Assembly (NCBI GenBank): GCA_009801085.1
Contig: VNWV01000004.1
Coordinates: 2,852,001-2,916,000 of the forward strand
DNA from: Lasiodiplodia sp. COLG20
Lineage: Eukaryota; Ascomycota; Dothideomycetes; Botryosphaeriales; Botryosphaeriaceae
Direction of reading: 5' to 3'
DNA length: 64,000 nt
The translations under genes and the position numbers were made by a program. The notes beneath the pieces are model-generated. The model made no database searches. It worked only from the letters and a program-made list of their open reading frames with translations, and was not told where the DNA came from. Positions within the stretch are counted from its first letter, which is position 1; every line of letters begins with the position of its first letter. Positions 12,398 to 23,260 of the stretch are shown piece by piece.

Positions 12398-14906
12398 GCC
12401 CCCATTTTCCTTTCTTCGTTACTGCTGTGGTTCTTCACTACCCTTGCTGTTCATCATTTTTTCCCCACCGCCCCGGGCACCACGTGTGCTGGCAGCTCTC
12501 TCGTTGGACCCAATCTCGTGGATTGAGACCACATCGGGGATAGCGGTGGCTTGTGACGTGGGTTTTCGAGCTGAACCCTATGGGTGGGGGCCATGGGGTC
12601 GCCGACAGAGTGGGTCCAGATGCAGGTACAGCGTGGTTGTGGGGATGGATTGGCAGGGCGCAATCTTAACACGCGACCGGAGCTCGGCCTGATTGATGAG
12701 ATGTAGAGATCTATTCTCGGCTGTTGACGCGCGGGTGGGGAACTTCGCGAGATGACCGGGGGGAGGGGGGGCATCGTCGAGGCGAAGCGAAAGCGAAGAG
12801 AGATCGAAAAGAGATCGCACACGCACACGGTCCATGAAGAAGACGAGAAAAACGATATTGCGGAGAAGCGAGAAAAAAAAGAAAAGAGGCAAACCAGTTT
12901 GTCGGATTGGGAGAGATCTCGCGAGGCTGGCCCCCCAAGAAGGTGTGAGGCGCTTGTCGTCACTGCCCCCGTCTTTCCCAGCGGAGCGGAATTGCGGCGC
13001 AGAAGGGGGGCGAGTGAGAGCTGCGCACTCTGCGTTCGCTCGGAGCTGAGAGCGGACGCGCTACCACACAGGCCACCACCCTATCCCCATCAAACTCCCC
13101 CATCACAACGTCATACCTGTTGTCAAAGCTGCGCACACACGGAAAAAGAAAGGAAATAAGAGAGTAGAGACGGTCGCTAACACGAACGTTATGACGTATA
13201 GGTAGAGTCTTGACCAGCTTCCGCTCCGACATCACCACCACGGACCCGAGCTTCGCGCGCAATCACCAGGCTGCAAAGAGCCATCAGCAGCACCAGAGAC
13301 AGGCTAGCTCCGGCCCCGACCCCGGCCCCAGCAGCACCATTTGCGCTTGTTCGCGATGCTTCAGCAGCGGCAGCAGCGGCAAGAAGGTACCGAGTACGGG
13401 CAGTAGTGGTGCTAGCGGCAGGACCAGCACCGCCGGTAGCGGCAGCGCCACAGCACGTGCGTAACCTCTACTGGGGTGGGCGAAGGGTGTGCAAATCCAC
13501 AGAATCCTTCAGTGCCGCGCTCTTGGGACTGACACTGCTGGGGGGACGCTGCTTGCTGGTACGAACACGCGTATCGCGGCTTGATAAGGCACAAACTTAA
13601 GTTTTTAGCTCCCTCGTTCTTTGGGCCGAACCACAGAGGCGGGAGAGCATGATGGGCAATGGCGCCTGCTGTGTGGAGAACTGAAAAGTGAAAAAGCAAA
13701 AAAGCTGTCTGAGTTTGGGTCGTGGAGATAATCGGCCTTACGACGGCGCATTTTGTTGCTTGCTCGCAACATCGGAAAAGATGAGGCTGCAGCTTTTGCT
13801 TTTCTGAGATCGACTTCTGCATTTCCTAGACTTTTCTTCTGCATTGCATCGCATCTGCGAGTAATGCATAATGAGACAGCGGGTGGTTGCCTTCATTTTC
13901 TTTTTACGTGGCTTTGCTGGGTCAGCAGGCGGTGGTTGCTAGGGCATGGACTTCCACATGAAGGCAATGAAGAGCGCTATGGCCAACCTGTGGGTACGAA
14001 AGAAGTGAGGCACAAGACGTAGATCAAGATTACAGATAGATTTCAAACGGAAAATGCATAGTTTGATTGCCTTCTCCACCACAACACCACAGTGATCTAC
14101 GAGATTTCGTGTAACAAGGAAAGCAAGTCTGATTGTGCCATCTAAACCAACGCCCCGTCGTCCGTAGACTTTTTTTTGTAACGCCTTTGCCAATGCAGTA
14201 AGTTTTGTATCAAGTATGAGAGCCCGGTATTTTTGCGCCTAAGAAAGATTCTGGTATCCTGTCATACATATGAGATGTGAACATAAGGAGATCCGTCGCG
14301 GTGTCTGCCAACCAAGTAGAGATAATACAGGAAAAAGGAGAGTACAAGAATAGAATGCCGATGAGGCAGCGTGACAATATGAGACGGCGAATGCCATGCG
14401 CGGCAGCTGGTGCTCGCGAAGGAGTAAAGTTACTCCCTTTCTCTCCTGGACCTTGGCGCATGGTGAAACGCATACGTGTAAACCATATGCAGGTCCCATC
14501 AGTCCTGTGAATAGGAGGACGATGTTAGGAGGCGGCGGAGCAGACAGGGTTCAGCAGTCTGCGCTGCCGAACCCGGCTTCGCCCGGCTTTGAGCGAACCC
14601 CAACGATCTCCGGTGCAGCATGCAGCGGTGATCACGCCAGCTGAGCCAACGAACGTCAATGGTTCGATGGGGCGCCTGATGGGTCGCGAATGGAAGAAGC
14701 TCTGGCCTAGCGAGTCAATGTCCTATAGAGACTCCGTTAGCAATTTGCGCATGGGCGATGTGCACAGGGAGCGCACGGAGCATGACTGACCTTTTGTCGA
14801 AAAAAGGGACCACAGGAGTGACTTGGCGAGAGGCTCCACAGCGGGAAAAGGTAGGGCTATACGAGGCGAAAGCGAAAGCGGTGGTGCCTTCGGAGACGCA
14901 ATGCAT
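12398..14906. other. Intergenic region, no supported gene
   Basis: About 2.5 kb with only short open frames. The part from 13.2 to 13.45 kb reads as a Ser/Gly-rich low-complexity frame on the plus strand and could hold a downstream exon of the GGAGN-motif gene. Nothing identifies it. The 12.74-12.9 kb part is purine-rich (G and A runs) and does not look coding. Confidence 0.4.
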
Positions 14907-15556
14907 TCAGGCCACCGACAGCCGGGGAGCAATGAAGGTGAAGGACGTCTGAATGGCAGGCAAGCGCGGCTTGCGGCTGCTACAGAAGCGCTTGGCCTCG
15001 TGCTCTTCGCGCGGAGACTGTTGACTGTTAGTGAGGGTCGCTTTCGGATTGAGGGAGATAAGATACTTACGGAGAGTGACTCAGGGTTTGATACCTGGCG
15101 TTGGCGATCCCCCAGGGAAATTGCTGAGTCGAGCAACCAGCGCGACATGGTTCGAACGTGCGACTCGCTTACAACTGAGAGTCTCTTGCGACGCCTCTGC
15201 TCTGGTGGGAAGTTAGCAAATGTCGCAGACACTGTGCGGCTGTGGCTTGTCGTACCTGGCACGGGACCTGCGGGCGTGACCGGGGTGACAGGCTCGGCGT
15301 CCTCAATGTCGTAGTCCTCGTCGTCGTCGTCGGCAGTAGCGAATCTGGGGCAGGGCTCGTCGACAACAATGGTTGCGTCCTCGGGAGACTCGTCCTCGTC
15401 CATGAAGCTCTCCATCTCCTCTTCCTCCTCCGGGGTCATGTCGTAGTCCTCCTCGTCGTTGTCGTCGTCGAAGGCGGGCTGGGGCAGCACCAGGCCGGAG
15501 ACAAAGAACTGGGAGTAGCCTGCAAGCAGCAGGAGGTGTGCCTGGTAGTAGGACAT
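14907..15556 (-). CDS. Small acidic protein of unknown function
   Basis: Predicted exons are 15556-15071 and 15017-14907. They are joined by a 53-base intron (15018-15070) with a GTAAGT donor, a CTAAC branch site and a CAG acceptor, and give 198 residues. The start is the first ATG in frame; longer frames begin only at non-ATG codons. The N-terminus is hydrophobic (AHLLLLAGYSQFFVSGLVL) and could be a signal anchor. It is followed by a strongly acidic segment (DDDNDEEDYD, PEEEEEMESFMDEDE, DDDDEDYDIED) and then a basic, Ser-rich C-terminal half. I recognise no family. The clean splice signals and the acidic codon pattern favour a real gene, but the last exon is less certain. Confidence 0.55.
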
Positions 15557-17239
15557 TGCGATGTGGTGTGTGTCGACAATGGATGAGCACGTCAAGTGCT
15601 TGTTGGATTGTTTGCGTTGTGGTGGAGTGTGTTGGTGGTGATGAGCTGGAGCAGAGAGCAGCGGGGACGGTAGGTATTATAGATAGCGTGGTGGTTGTGG
15701 CGGAGGCAGGAACAGGCCGGATCGATGACGGCCGCCGCCATAGCTTCTTTGCGCCGGGGCCTCCGTCAGCTGCGGGTAGCCATGGATGTTGTTCTTGCCC
15801 GACGACCGCTCGGGCATGGAAGCACGGTGATTAGTGGCAGCCTTGGCTTGAGTGTGTCAGCTCCGTGTGTTGTCAGGCGCCAGGGGGCCCATGTGTAGGT
15901 CGAGCGCACGAGGCACGTCCGAGCGCGAGGGCCGCGCGCCTGTCACACTGCCACGGTGGAGCTTTCCAGCCTTACCAGATGCGCTGCTGAGGCCCGTGTT
16001 CGCTTTCGCTCGCGGGCTAAGGCGTGGGCAGGTGTAAGTTCAGATCCAGCACCTTAGTCCGTATAGCGCCCGCCGACACGGTGTTGCGTGCTCCAACGGT
16101 CACTAGGTTGGAAGTCCACTTGTGAGGTGTGGAGGGCGGTCCGGCGCTCATTGGCCTGCTATGAATATCGCTGGTGCATCAGTGCACGCTGCGAGCCGCT
16201 GGGGCGGAAAGTTTGCGATGAGATAACGCAGGAGAAAGGAGAGCGACAATCCGAATCAACGGCCAAGGGGTTCTCCAGACTGACTAGCCCCGCGACGTGT
16301 GCCTGCGGCAAGCGACCGCTGGGCTTAGCGCGCGCGCGCTTAAGTCTGGAACGCGAACACATCGACTAAGCAGCAACTGCGCTGATGTTTCAGCGGCAAC
16401 GTGACGGCCGCTGGCTGGAACACCTCTCAGCGCGCACACGCAGCGGCGCCTGGGTGGCCGCGCGCGCGCAGTGGCACGAGAAGCTCATTTGGTGAGGTTC
16501 CGACATAGCGGTAGGCCGCAGCGAAGTATGTAGGCTCTTGGGCAGAAGTTTCACTCTCATATCAGGCGACACGAAGCTCCGCTCCGCACCGTCTGACTGG
16601 CTCACCGCCGCCTGTCTTGGCCCGCCGCGCTCCCCCGCCATAATCGCGGCTCGCACACGTGACACGGTGCCTGAGGCCGGGATGAAACGGCGTTCCTGAG
16701 ACCCGATGCCGAAGCCCGCGGGCTCCAGATAAGCTTCGTCCTTCATTCCCCCAGGGTCCTTCGAGGCCGATCCAGAACACCACGCTCCACGGGCTCGTCG
16801 GAGGACCGAACACTTGCATCGCATTGCGGCCGCGAACCTTCAAGCCACCCGCACCCCTCACCGGTCGCCGTCCCTAGTCGGTCCATCAATACATGTTGCA
16901 TCGCACATGCAGTCATCACGCGGCCGGCTCGGAAGCGTGACGAGTTCGGCGGGGGAACCTCTGCCCCGCAGCGCCATCCGTCGTCTCCGCACAATCCTCC
17001 AAGCCGTACCCGCTTTTGGGCCAGCGTAGGATCGTTGAGCTTAATCTAGGTCAAGACGGACTGCCGAGCCATGTCACGCTCCCCTCCTCCTTCCCAACGC
17101 CACATACGCCGGCCTACCGCAAGGGGTTTATGTTTGTGCCCGCATTCCTGTCCTGCGTGCCTGTATAAAGCCTCCTGTGTACCTGCACAATGTCTCTTTG
17201 CAGTCCTGCGATTCAGTACCACCGCCGTTCCTGGCCAAG
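15557..17239. other. Intergenic region upstream of the carboxylesterase
   Basis: GC-rich DNA between the divergently transcribed acidic-protein gene and the carboxylesterase gene. No gene is supported. The right edge contains a TATA box, listed separately, and should hold promoters for both genes. Confidence 0.5.
17164..17169 (+). promoter_or_regulatory. TATA box of the carboxylesterase gene
   Basis: TATAAA lies 71 bases before the ATG at 17240. That spacing fits a TATA box with a short 5' UTR in a filamentous fungus. It also supports the start at 17240 over an in-frame start at 17177, which would leave no room for a leader. Confidence 0.6.
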
Positions 17240-19084
17240 ATGATCGTGCTCGCCCTGCTCGCCCTCAATCTCGCCACCGTCCTTGCTGTCAATCCGACGG
17301 TGCCCCTGGGCTACTCGACCTATCAGGGAACTCCCTACGCGAATGGTATCACCGAATGGCTGGGCCTTCGTTACGCCGCCCCTCCCACTGGTGACCTCCG
17401 CTTTGCTGCTCCCCGCGATCCGTTCACCGTAGACGGCGTGACCCTCGCTAATCAAGTATGTATCGAAGATGTTGCGTTGATCTTTTCCTACAAACGTGAG
17501 CATCTACCGCTGCAGTGCTCGCCCGCCTCTTCACCACTGACGCATGTCCACTCCTAGCATGGCCCCATTTGCATAGCCACGGGGGCTTCGCCCTCGGTCA
17601 CCACGACGTCAGAGGACTGCCTGTTCTTGGACGTCTACGCCCCCAGCAATGCCACTCAGGACTCCAAGCTGCCTGTCTACTTCTACATTCAGGGCGGCGG
17701 CTTCAACGGAAACACTAATGCAAACTATAACGGCAAAGGGCTGATACAGGCCTCTGGCATGAACATCGTCGTGGTGAATTTTAACTACAGAGTCGGCCCT
17801 TATGGATTCCTTGCGGGAAAAGAGGTTGCCAAGGGCGGCAGTCTTAATAATGGGCTCAAAGACCAGATCAAAGCGCTCCAATGGGTTCAGAAGTACATTA
17901 GTCAGGTACGCGTCCTGTGCTTAACCCCATACTCTGCAACATGTAGATCATATCTCTGATACGTCCAACGCATGCTTAGTTCGGCGGCGATCCGGATCAC
18001 GGTAAGGCCTCCCGCCACTCTTGTCGGCATGTGAATCGCTAACAGAGTTTCGGTAGTTGTTGTTGGCGGCACCAGTGCCGGAGCAGCCGCGGTCACCTTG
18101 CTCCTGACGGCGTACGGCGGGCGCGACGACGGCTTGTTCCACGCGACCGCGGCCGAGAGCCAGTCGTTCGGCTCCATCTACACCTTCTCGGAAAGCCAGT
18201 TCATGTACGACAACCTTGTTATCCGGACCGGTTGCGCCAGCTACGTCGACACCCTTGCCTGCCTGCGTAGCCTGCCCGTCGCAGCCCTGCAGGCCGAAAA
18301 CATCCAAACCCCCCTGCCTGGGGCCCAGAACCCGCCATTGTACATGTATAGCACAACTATCGACTATGACCTTGTGCCTGACTACACGTACAAGCTCTTT
18401 GCCGAGGGCCGTTTCATCCGCGTGCCGACTATTTTCGGCGACGACGCCAACGAAGGCACCGTCTTCACCCCCAAGAACACGTCGACCATTGGCGACTCGA
18501 ACACCTTCCTAAAAGATCAATTCCCCGCATTGACCCTCGAGCAGCTACGCCGCATCAACGAACTCTACCCCGTCGATGGAACGCCCACCTTCCCCGGTGC
18601 GGGGCTGTACTGGCGCCAGGTGAGCAATGCGTATGGAGACATGCGCTACACCTGCCCGGGCTTCTACGTAACCTCCCAGCTCGCCCGTGCCACCAACGGC
18701 CGCTCGTGGAATTATCTTTGGAATGTGCAGGACCCCGACCAGGTTGCCCAGGGTCTCGGCGTCCCGCACACCATCGAGGTCAATGCCGTTTGGGGGCCAG
18801 AAAACACCAACGGCGGCTCTCCCACGAGTTACTATCCCGGAGGTGTCAATTCCGGCATGGTGCCCATCATCCAGGCGTATTGGACCAGCTTTATCAGGTG
18901 CTACGATCCGAATGAGTACAGGCTGCCTGGCACCCCGAGATGGGAAGCGTGGCAGCCGAACTTTTCGACGGGGTTCAATCGGCTGGTGTATGAGACGAAT
19001 GGTACGAGGATGGAGAATGTAGATTCAGCGACCAAGGGCCGGTGTGGCTACTTGACGAGCATTGGAGTGGAGCTCAAGCAATAG
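17240..19084 (+). CDS. Secreted type-B carboxylesterase / lipase
   Basis: Predicted exons are 17240-17455, 17558-17905, 17980-18001 and 18057-19084, giving 537 residues, a usual length for the carboxylesterase type-B family (alpha/beta-hydrolase fold). The protein starts with a signal peptide (MIVLALLALNLATVLA). Hallmarks in order are the EDCLFLDV family signature, an oxyanion-hole GGG (residues in IQGGGF), the nucleophile elbow GGTSAGA with Ser near 202, an acidic partner Glu near 328 (DDANEG) and the catalytic His near 433 (GVPHTIEV). Two of the introns bracket a tiny 22-base exon coding FGGDPDH just before the nucleophile elbow. Several N-glycosylation sites fit secretion. The substrate cannot be read from sequence; such enzymes cleave a broad range of esters. 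Confidence 0.92.
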
Positions 19085-20246
19085 ACGGTGGAAGACCATA
19101 ATGTGGTTAATTTCGCTATACATGATATCCAATAATCGATTTAGTTCAGTTTGCAATCACCCCAACTGTGCCATCCCGAAGCTAGATCGTTGACAAGTGA
19201 CATTTTACTTTCTGCTCAGAAGCTTTTTTGGAAGATCAAAAGCACCGAAATAACCAACGAATGGGATGTTGCAATCTGTCCGGTTCAAGCCTTACTCGAG
19301 AATACTGCCATATTTACCCCTTTCACTTGCGTGTACCAGTCAATCATCCCTATTCAACGCAAGTATGTTGAGCCCTCACTGTGAGGGAAATTAGCGCTTT
19401 AAGATATTTGGCTCGGAGACTAGTTAAAAGTTTTCTAATAATTTTCAAGTGGCTTACCGGTTGGGAAGTTGTTGAAATGGCTCTTCTGATGTGTCATTCA
19501 ACACTTGGTCCTATCCGATAGTTTCCACAGACCCACATGTATTACCGCAGTTCCTTCAGCAAAGGGAAACTGTTGAGCAGTGCAAATGAATTGAATTGAA
19601 CACTGCCGATTCTCCTCATATAGCAGTAAAACTACCTACACCAACTGCTTGGAATGATTTCATAAAGTAAAGAAAATGAGTGACGTTATTGTGGTGATAT
19701 AAGCAAAGGGTCTGCCTTAGCATTACAGAAAAAGCAATGAAACACGGCGGACAATCGGTAACAACCATGAATAGTAGTGGTGAGATCTGACAGAAACAGT
19801 TGGCACAAATTTGAAATCTCAACAGCTCGATTCCTCAACAAGTCACATAACGGCGAAGAGCCCGACGGCCTACTGAGCACGTCGGAAGACACCCACCCGT
19901 ATTGGATTCGTCTTTCGATGCTCGGAACGATGTTTCGAATTTTTCAGCAGTTTCTATTTATCCGACCAACTGTTAGTCCATCTACGGCGTTCTATATGTT
20001 GTTGAAGAATGCGAAATGATAGCGATCAGTAGATGCGGCCAGTAGTGGTAATATACCACCGCCGTCCTAATCTGGAAAGAGAAATACCGTGGTGATAAAA
20101 AAGGAGTCAATCAGGCAAACAGAAGCAGCAATCAACAGGCCGTTGCCCTCATGGTAAAGCGTGTCCAGCGGGCTGTTTGCAAACTGTGTGATAAACGTTG
20201 CGCGCAATTGTTTTTTCAACAATCAGCACTCAAGCAAGTGCAACAC
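19085..20246. other. Intergenic region, AT-richer, no gene seen
   Basis: About 1.2 kb between the carboxylesterase and the tRNA gene. Frames are short and without recognisable sequence, and base composition is clearly lower in GC than in the preceding gene. No terminal repeats or transposase-like frame were found. Confidence 0.5.
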
Positions 20247-20330
20247 GGTTCTATAGTGTAGTGGCTAGCACTCAGGATTCTGATACACCAGAACATTCCT
20301 GCAACCCCGGTTCGATCCCGGGTAGGACCT
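20247..20330 (+). tRNA. tRNA-Gln (CTG anticodon) with 12-base intron
   Basis: The 84 bases fold as a cloverleaf. The 7-bp acceptor stem is GGTTCTA with TAGGACC plus discriminator T, with one G-T pair. The D arm is typical of eukaryotic tRNA-Gln. The anticodon stem is CAGGA/TCCTG, and the T stem CCCGG/CCGGG closes a TTCGATC loop. The anticodon loop reads TT-CTG-A, so it reads CAG codons. A 12-base insert sits after position 37, the standard place for nuclear tRNA introns. The internal A and B boxes are present. Short T runs at 20341-20344 and 20348-20352 can terminate RNA polymerase III. Confidence 0.93.
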
Positions 20331-20340
20331 ATTTGTTCTC

Positions 20341-20352
20341 TTTTGCCTTTTT
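20341..20352 (+). terminator. Pol III terminator T runs after tRNA-Gln
   Basis: Runs of four and five T residues begin 11 and 18 bases past the tRNA 3' end. Four or more T on the coding strand is the usual RNA polymerase III stop. Confidence 0.6.
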
Positions 20353-21018
20353 GGCGGTTGTTTTGGGGCGGGGAGGAGGCCGGGGGGCGGTGTGGACGAA
20401 GTCTGCAAAATCGACATTTTGGGCGGGCTGTACGCGAGCAAAACGGGCGCGGGAGGACAGAAACTTGTGCAGGACCTGAGCCTTTTGCTTTTTGCTTTTG
20501 CCATAGCAGTATAGCTTCTATACGGGAGGGTGGATGCTCAGTCAGAAGTGCGACGCAAGGTGTGCTGTCACACGGGGCAAAGCAAACACGAACGCAGCAT
20601 TATCCATACGCAAAAACATCGCATGTATTACATCTAGAAGCGATACTCATGATAGCTAGTTTTCTAGATCTTGTGTGGGAGAAGCGGTGGTTCCCCGGTT
20701 GTGGGGCCGAGGCACAAAATTTTTCAGTCCGGGCCGAGACCGAAAGGGCGGCAACTCCGACCGAATTATTGCAACCACAACATGGCATCGAAGTCACACA
20801 GTGCCAGTGTTTCCGAAATCACGCTGCAAGAAGGAGGGAAATCTTTGAGGCTGCAGACCGCGAAGCAATCACATAGATAGTCAACATATCAAGGAAAAAT
20901 AAAAAGATAAAAAGAATCGGTCGTTAATCATTTACATCCACACTAAGAGAATGCTGTAAGGATTTGGAAATGGACCAAAGGACTCTGCCAAATTGAAAAA
21001 TTGCCTCGTTACTTCCCG
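20353..21018. other. Intergenic region between tRNA-Gln and finger paralogue A
   Basis: Mixed composition, with a G-rich start followed by AT-rich DNA. It should include the 3' end of the minus-strand paralogue A. No other gene is supported. Confidence 0.4.
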
Positions 21019-22267
21019 TCATTCATTACAATCTGGATTGAACGTAAAAGACCAATCAATATTGGAGGAACCATCAAAGATTGCGTCGAAGTCGTCAAGG
21101 CACGGATATGGTGTGTTTGTGCTGCAGTTTCCCACGAACTCCTCGGTCATTCCCGCAAATTCGGCGCCCAAATCCAGCTGTTCTTCCCAATTCTGAACAG
21201 AAAGCTGATAGGAATCTTGATCGGTAGTGTCGGCCTGGAGAAGAAAATCGTTTCCCGGTTCTCTCTGTGATGTGAACCCCAAAGAGTTATCTGGCGGTGG
21301 TACGTGACGAGACAACGCTGGTGAAAGAAAGTCTTCGTGCAAGGCTCCACAAAATATGTCCGGTTCTGCAGATATTTGTTCTGGGAGTGGTGACGAAGGT
21401 TGCTCAGTGGTGCCGTGGGGGGGCTTCATCGTACTTGTGCTGGGTGCCTTGGGCGAATGCTGGTGTGTGACGGGGGATGCCGGGCGAGAGGTGCTCGAGG
21501 TTTCTCGTGTTTGGCTATCTGGTTCGGATCCACTTTCGTTCTCGAATTGCTCAAAACGAGTGATAACTTCGTTTTGTACATCGCGGACCAGATTAGGTAG
21601 TTTTCTCTTCATCTCCTCATCCTTGAAATAGTCATCATCCTCAGCTGCCCGCTTGAGTAGATCGTTTAGAATGCTGTCCAAATTCCTTTCACTGAACTTC
21701 TGGAACTTGGTAAACCGCCCCGAGGTTTCGATTTGTAGATCTGTATTCCATCATGAGAATTTTCTCGGGGTAATCCAGGGAGGTGAGCTTACAAGGCGAT
21801 GGCACAGTCGAATCTTGAGGGAAAATGATTCGATAAACGTCTTTCCACTTATCCTCTTCTGACTGGTTCTTCCTTGACCTCTTTTTGCTCTTAAGTTCTT
21901 TTTCTTGTTTAGAGGTGATTAATCCTCTCGTGCTCTGCTGTTTACGGACTTCACAGCTCTGTGTTGCCCGTTGGTGATCCCGCAGCAGATGTTCAGTGTC
22001 AAAGTCCGAGCAACACCTATGACAATAATATGGAGGAATTTTGTGTTGTCTGTACAAGTGCTCCCTGTATCATTGTTAGAACATCAAGATCAACAAAATT
22101 AGTACTTGAGACATCTTACTTAAGGCGTGAGACTGTGCTGAATCCGGGATAGAAGCAAGATGTAAATTCTGCCTGTTCTGCACCTGATTTTTTTAAGAAA
22201 AATGGACACGCAAGTCTTGATTGAGTAACTTGAAGACACCGGGTCTTAAAGGCTACACTCGACTTTT
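21019..22267 (-). CDS. Cys/His double-finger family protein, paralogue A (start not found)
   Basis: Readable coding segments are 22267-22120, 22064-21793 and 21740-21019. The first finger region runs from LACPFFLKK to HLYRQH (Cys, Cys, His, His). The second is YYCHRCCSDF to CEV, a C-x2-C...H...C pattern. A basic stretch (KELKSKKRSRK) and EEDKWKDVYRIIFP follow, then a C-terminal acidic/aromatic tail (DWSFTF). Introns interrupt the code at the same two places as in the five other copies: phase 2 after RLK and phase 1 after PSP. The 22267 boundary is an acceptor-like CCCACAG. No ATG can be joined to it in frame, and the KKRK-type N-terminus of copies B, C and F is absent. The gene may have an undetected 5' exon or be decaying. 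Finger-like motifs suggest a nuclear role, but no DNA-binding function is shown. Confidence 0.72.
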
Positions 22268-22491
22268 CTGTGGGAATTTGTTAAAGAAAGCGGAGGCGAG
22301 GAAAACCCCCCTCCGCTACGTGCGGGGAAGATCAAATAACTGAAACTTGAAAAATTAGCACATCAACAAAAAAGCAAAGCAGGAAGTGAGTAGATATCGC
22401 ACTTTTTGTTTCAACCCTCCGGGGTGACAGAGGAAGCAGCCACAAAAATGGTGGTGGTCTGTTTGAAAGGTCGCTGATGCGGAACCTGATC

Positions 22492-22515
22492 TTCTATGGC
22501 CCTCAGGCCATAGAA
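22492..22515. repeat. Perfect 10-bp inverted repeat with 4-base loop
   Basis: TTCTATGGCC and GGCCATAGAA flank CTCA. The hairpin lies between the TATA-like box and the first readable exon of paralogue A, so it would be in its 5' leader. Its inner bases contain an ATG followed at once by a stop on the minus strand. Confidence 0.7.
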
Positions 22516-22619
22516 TGCGAAGGCAATAAAATTTCGACTCAGGGATGTTTGTATGATGCCAGACAAGGAAAGCAGTTCTTTGTGTTTGTGGGATGTAGAG
22601 AATGTCGAACTAGCTCGTC

Positions 22620-22626
22620 TTTTATA
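22620..22626 (-). promoter_or_regulatory. TATA-like box upstream of paralogue A
   Basis: TATAAAA on the minus strand, about 350 bases before the first readable coding base of paralogue A. It is the best candidate core promoter there, but no transcript start is known. Confidence 0.35.
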
Positions 22627-23260
22627 GAGTCACCAAAGCTTCGCAAATGCGCATTTCTCATTTTGGCTTCCGAATTGTGACGTAAGATGTCTCACATAAC
22701 ATCCCGCATTTGCGTGATTTCTGCTGTAGGACAGACAGGGAAAAGGATATGTGCAACAAGCCACAGCCAATCGATTTCACAAAGCCTTAGTACGTGAGAC
22801 TAAGGCTGCATATGTCGCCCGGTGATCTCTTTTCCTGGGCAATTTCTGGGCATAGTAGGTCTGAAACACTATTCGGGCCATTCGTCCGCGCAGTCTCATG
22901 GCAACTTAAAGCGAAGATCAGTCACTTCCTGATAGGAGTTTAGTTGATCTATTGGGGAACATGAGAGCACCACCTAAAATTACTGCAAACGCTGCGGTAG
23001 GGAAAGTCATTTGCAAAAGAGCTGTCACACTTGTCGTATCCTTGTATCACCACTTGTGTAAAAATACCTTGAAAACCCCACCTAATAGCTGGACGACTCT
23101 CAAGAGCTTTGGAAGACGTATTAGCTCTTATGAAACTCGCTCATTTCACAACGCATTTCACTGCATGAGAGAAGACCTAAGCATCTGCGAAAGCTAAACG
23201 AAGAAATTTGCACGATCAATCTTGTGTATGGCCCAGATATAGAGCTCAGCAATGATATCC

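Larger units (their letters stand above)
22268..23260. other. Region upstream of paralogue A
   Basis: This is the expected promoter and 5' exon of paralogue A. On the minus strand it has a TATAAAA box (22620-22626), a perfect 10-bp hairpin and a CGCAAATGCGCATTT motif, listed separately. No ATG connects to the coding exon. The remainder up to paralogue B shows no gene. Confidence 0.45.
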
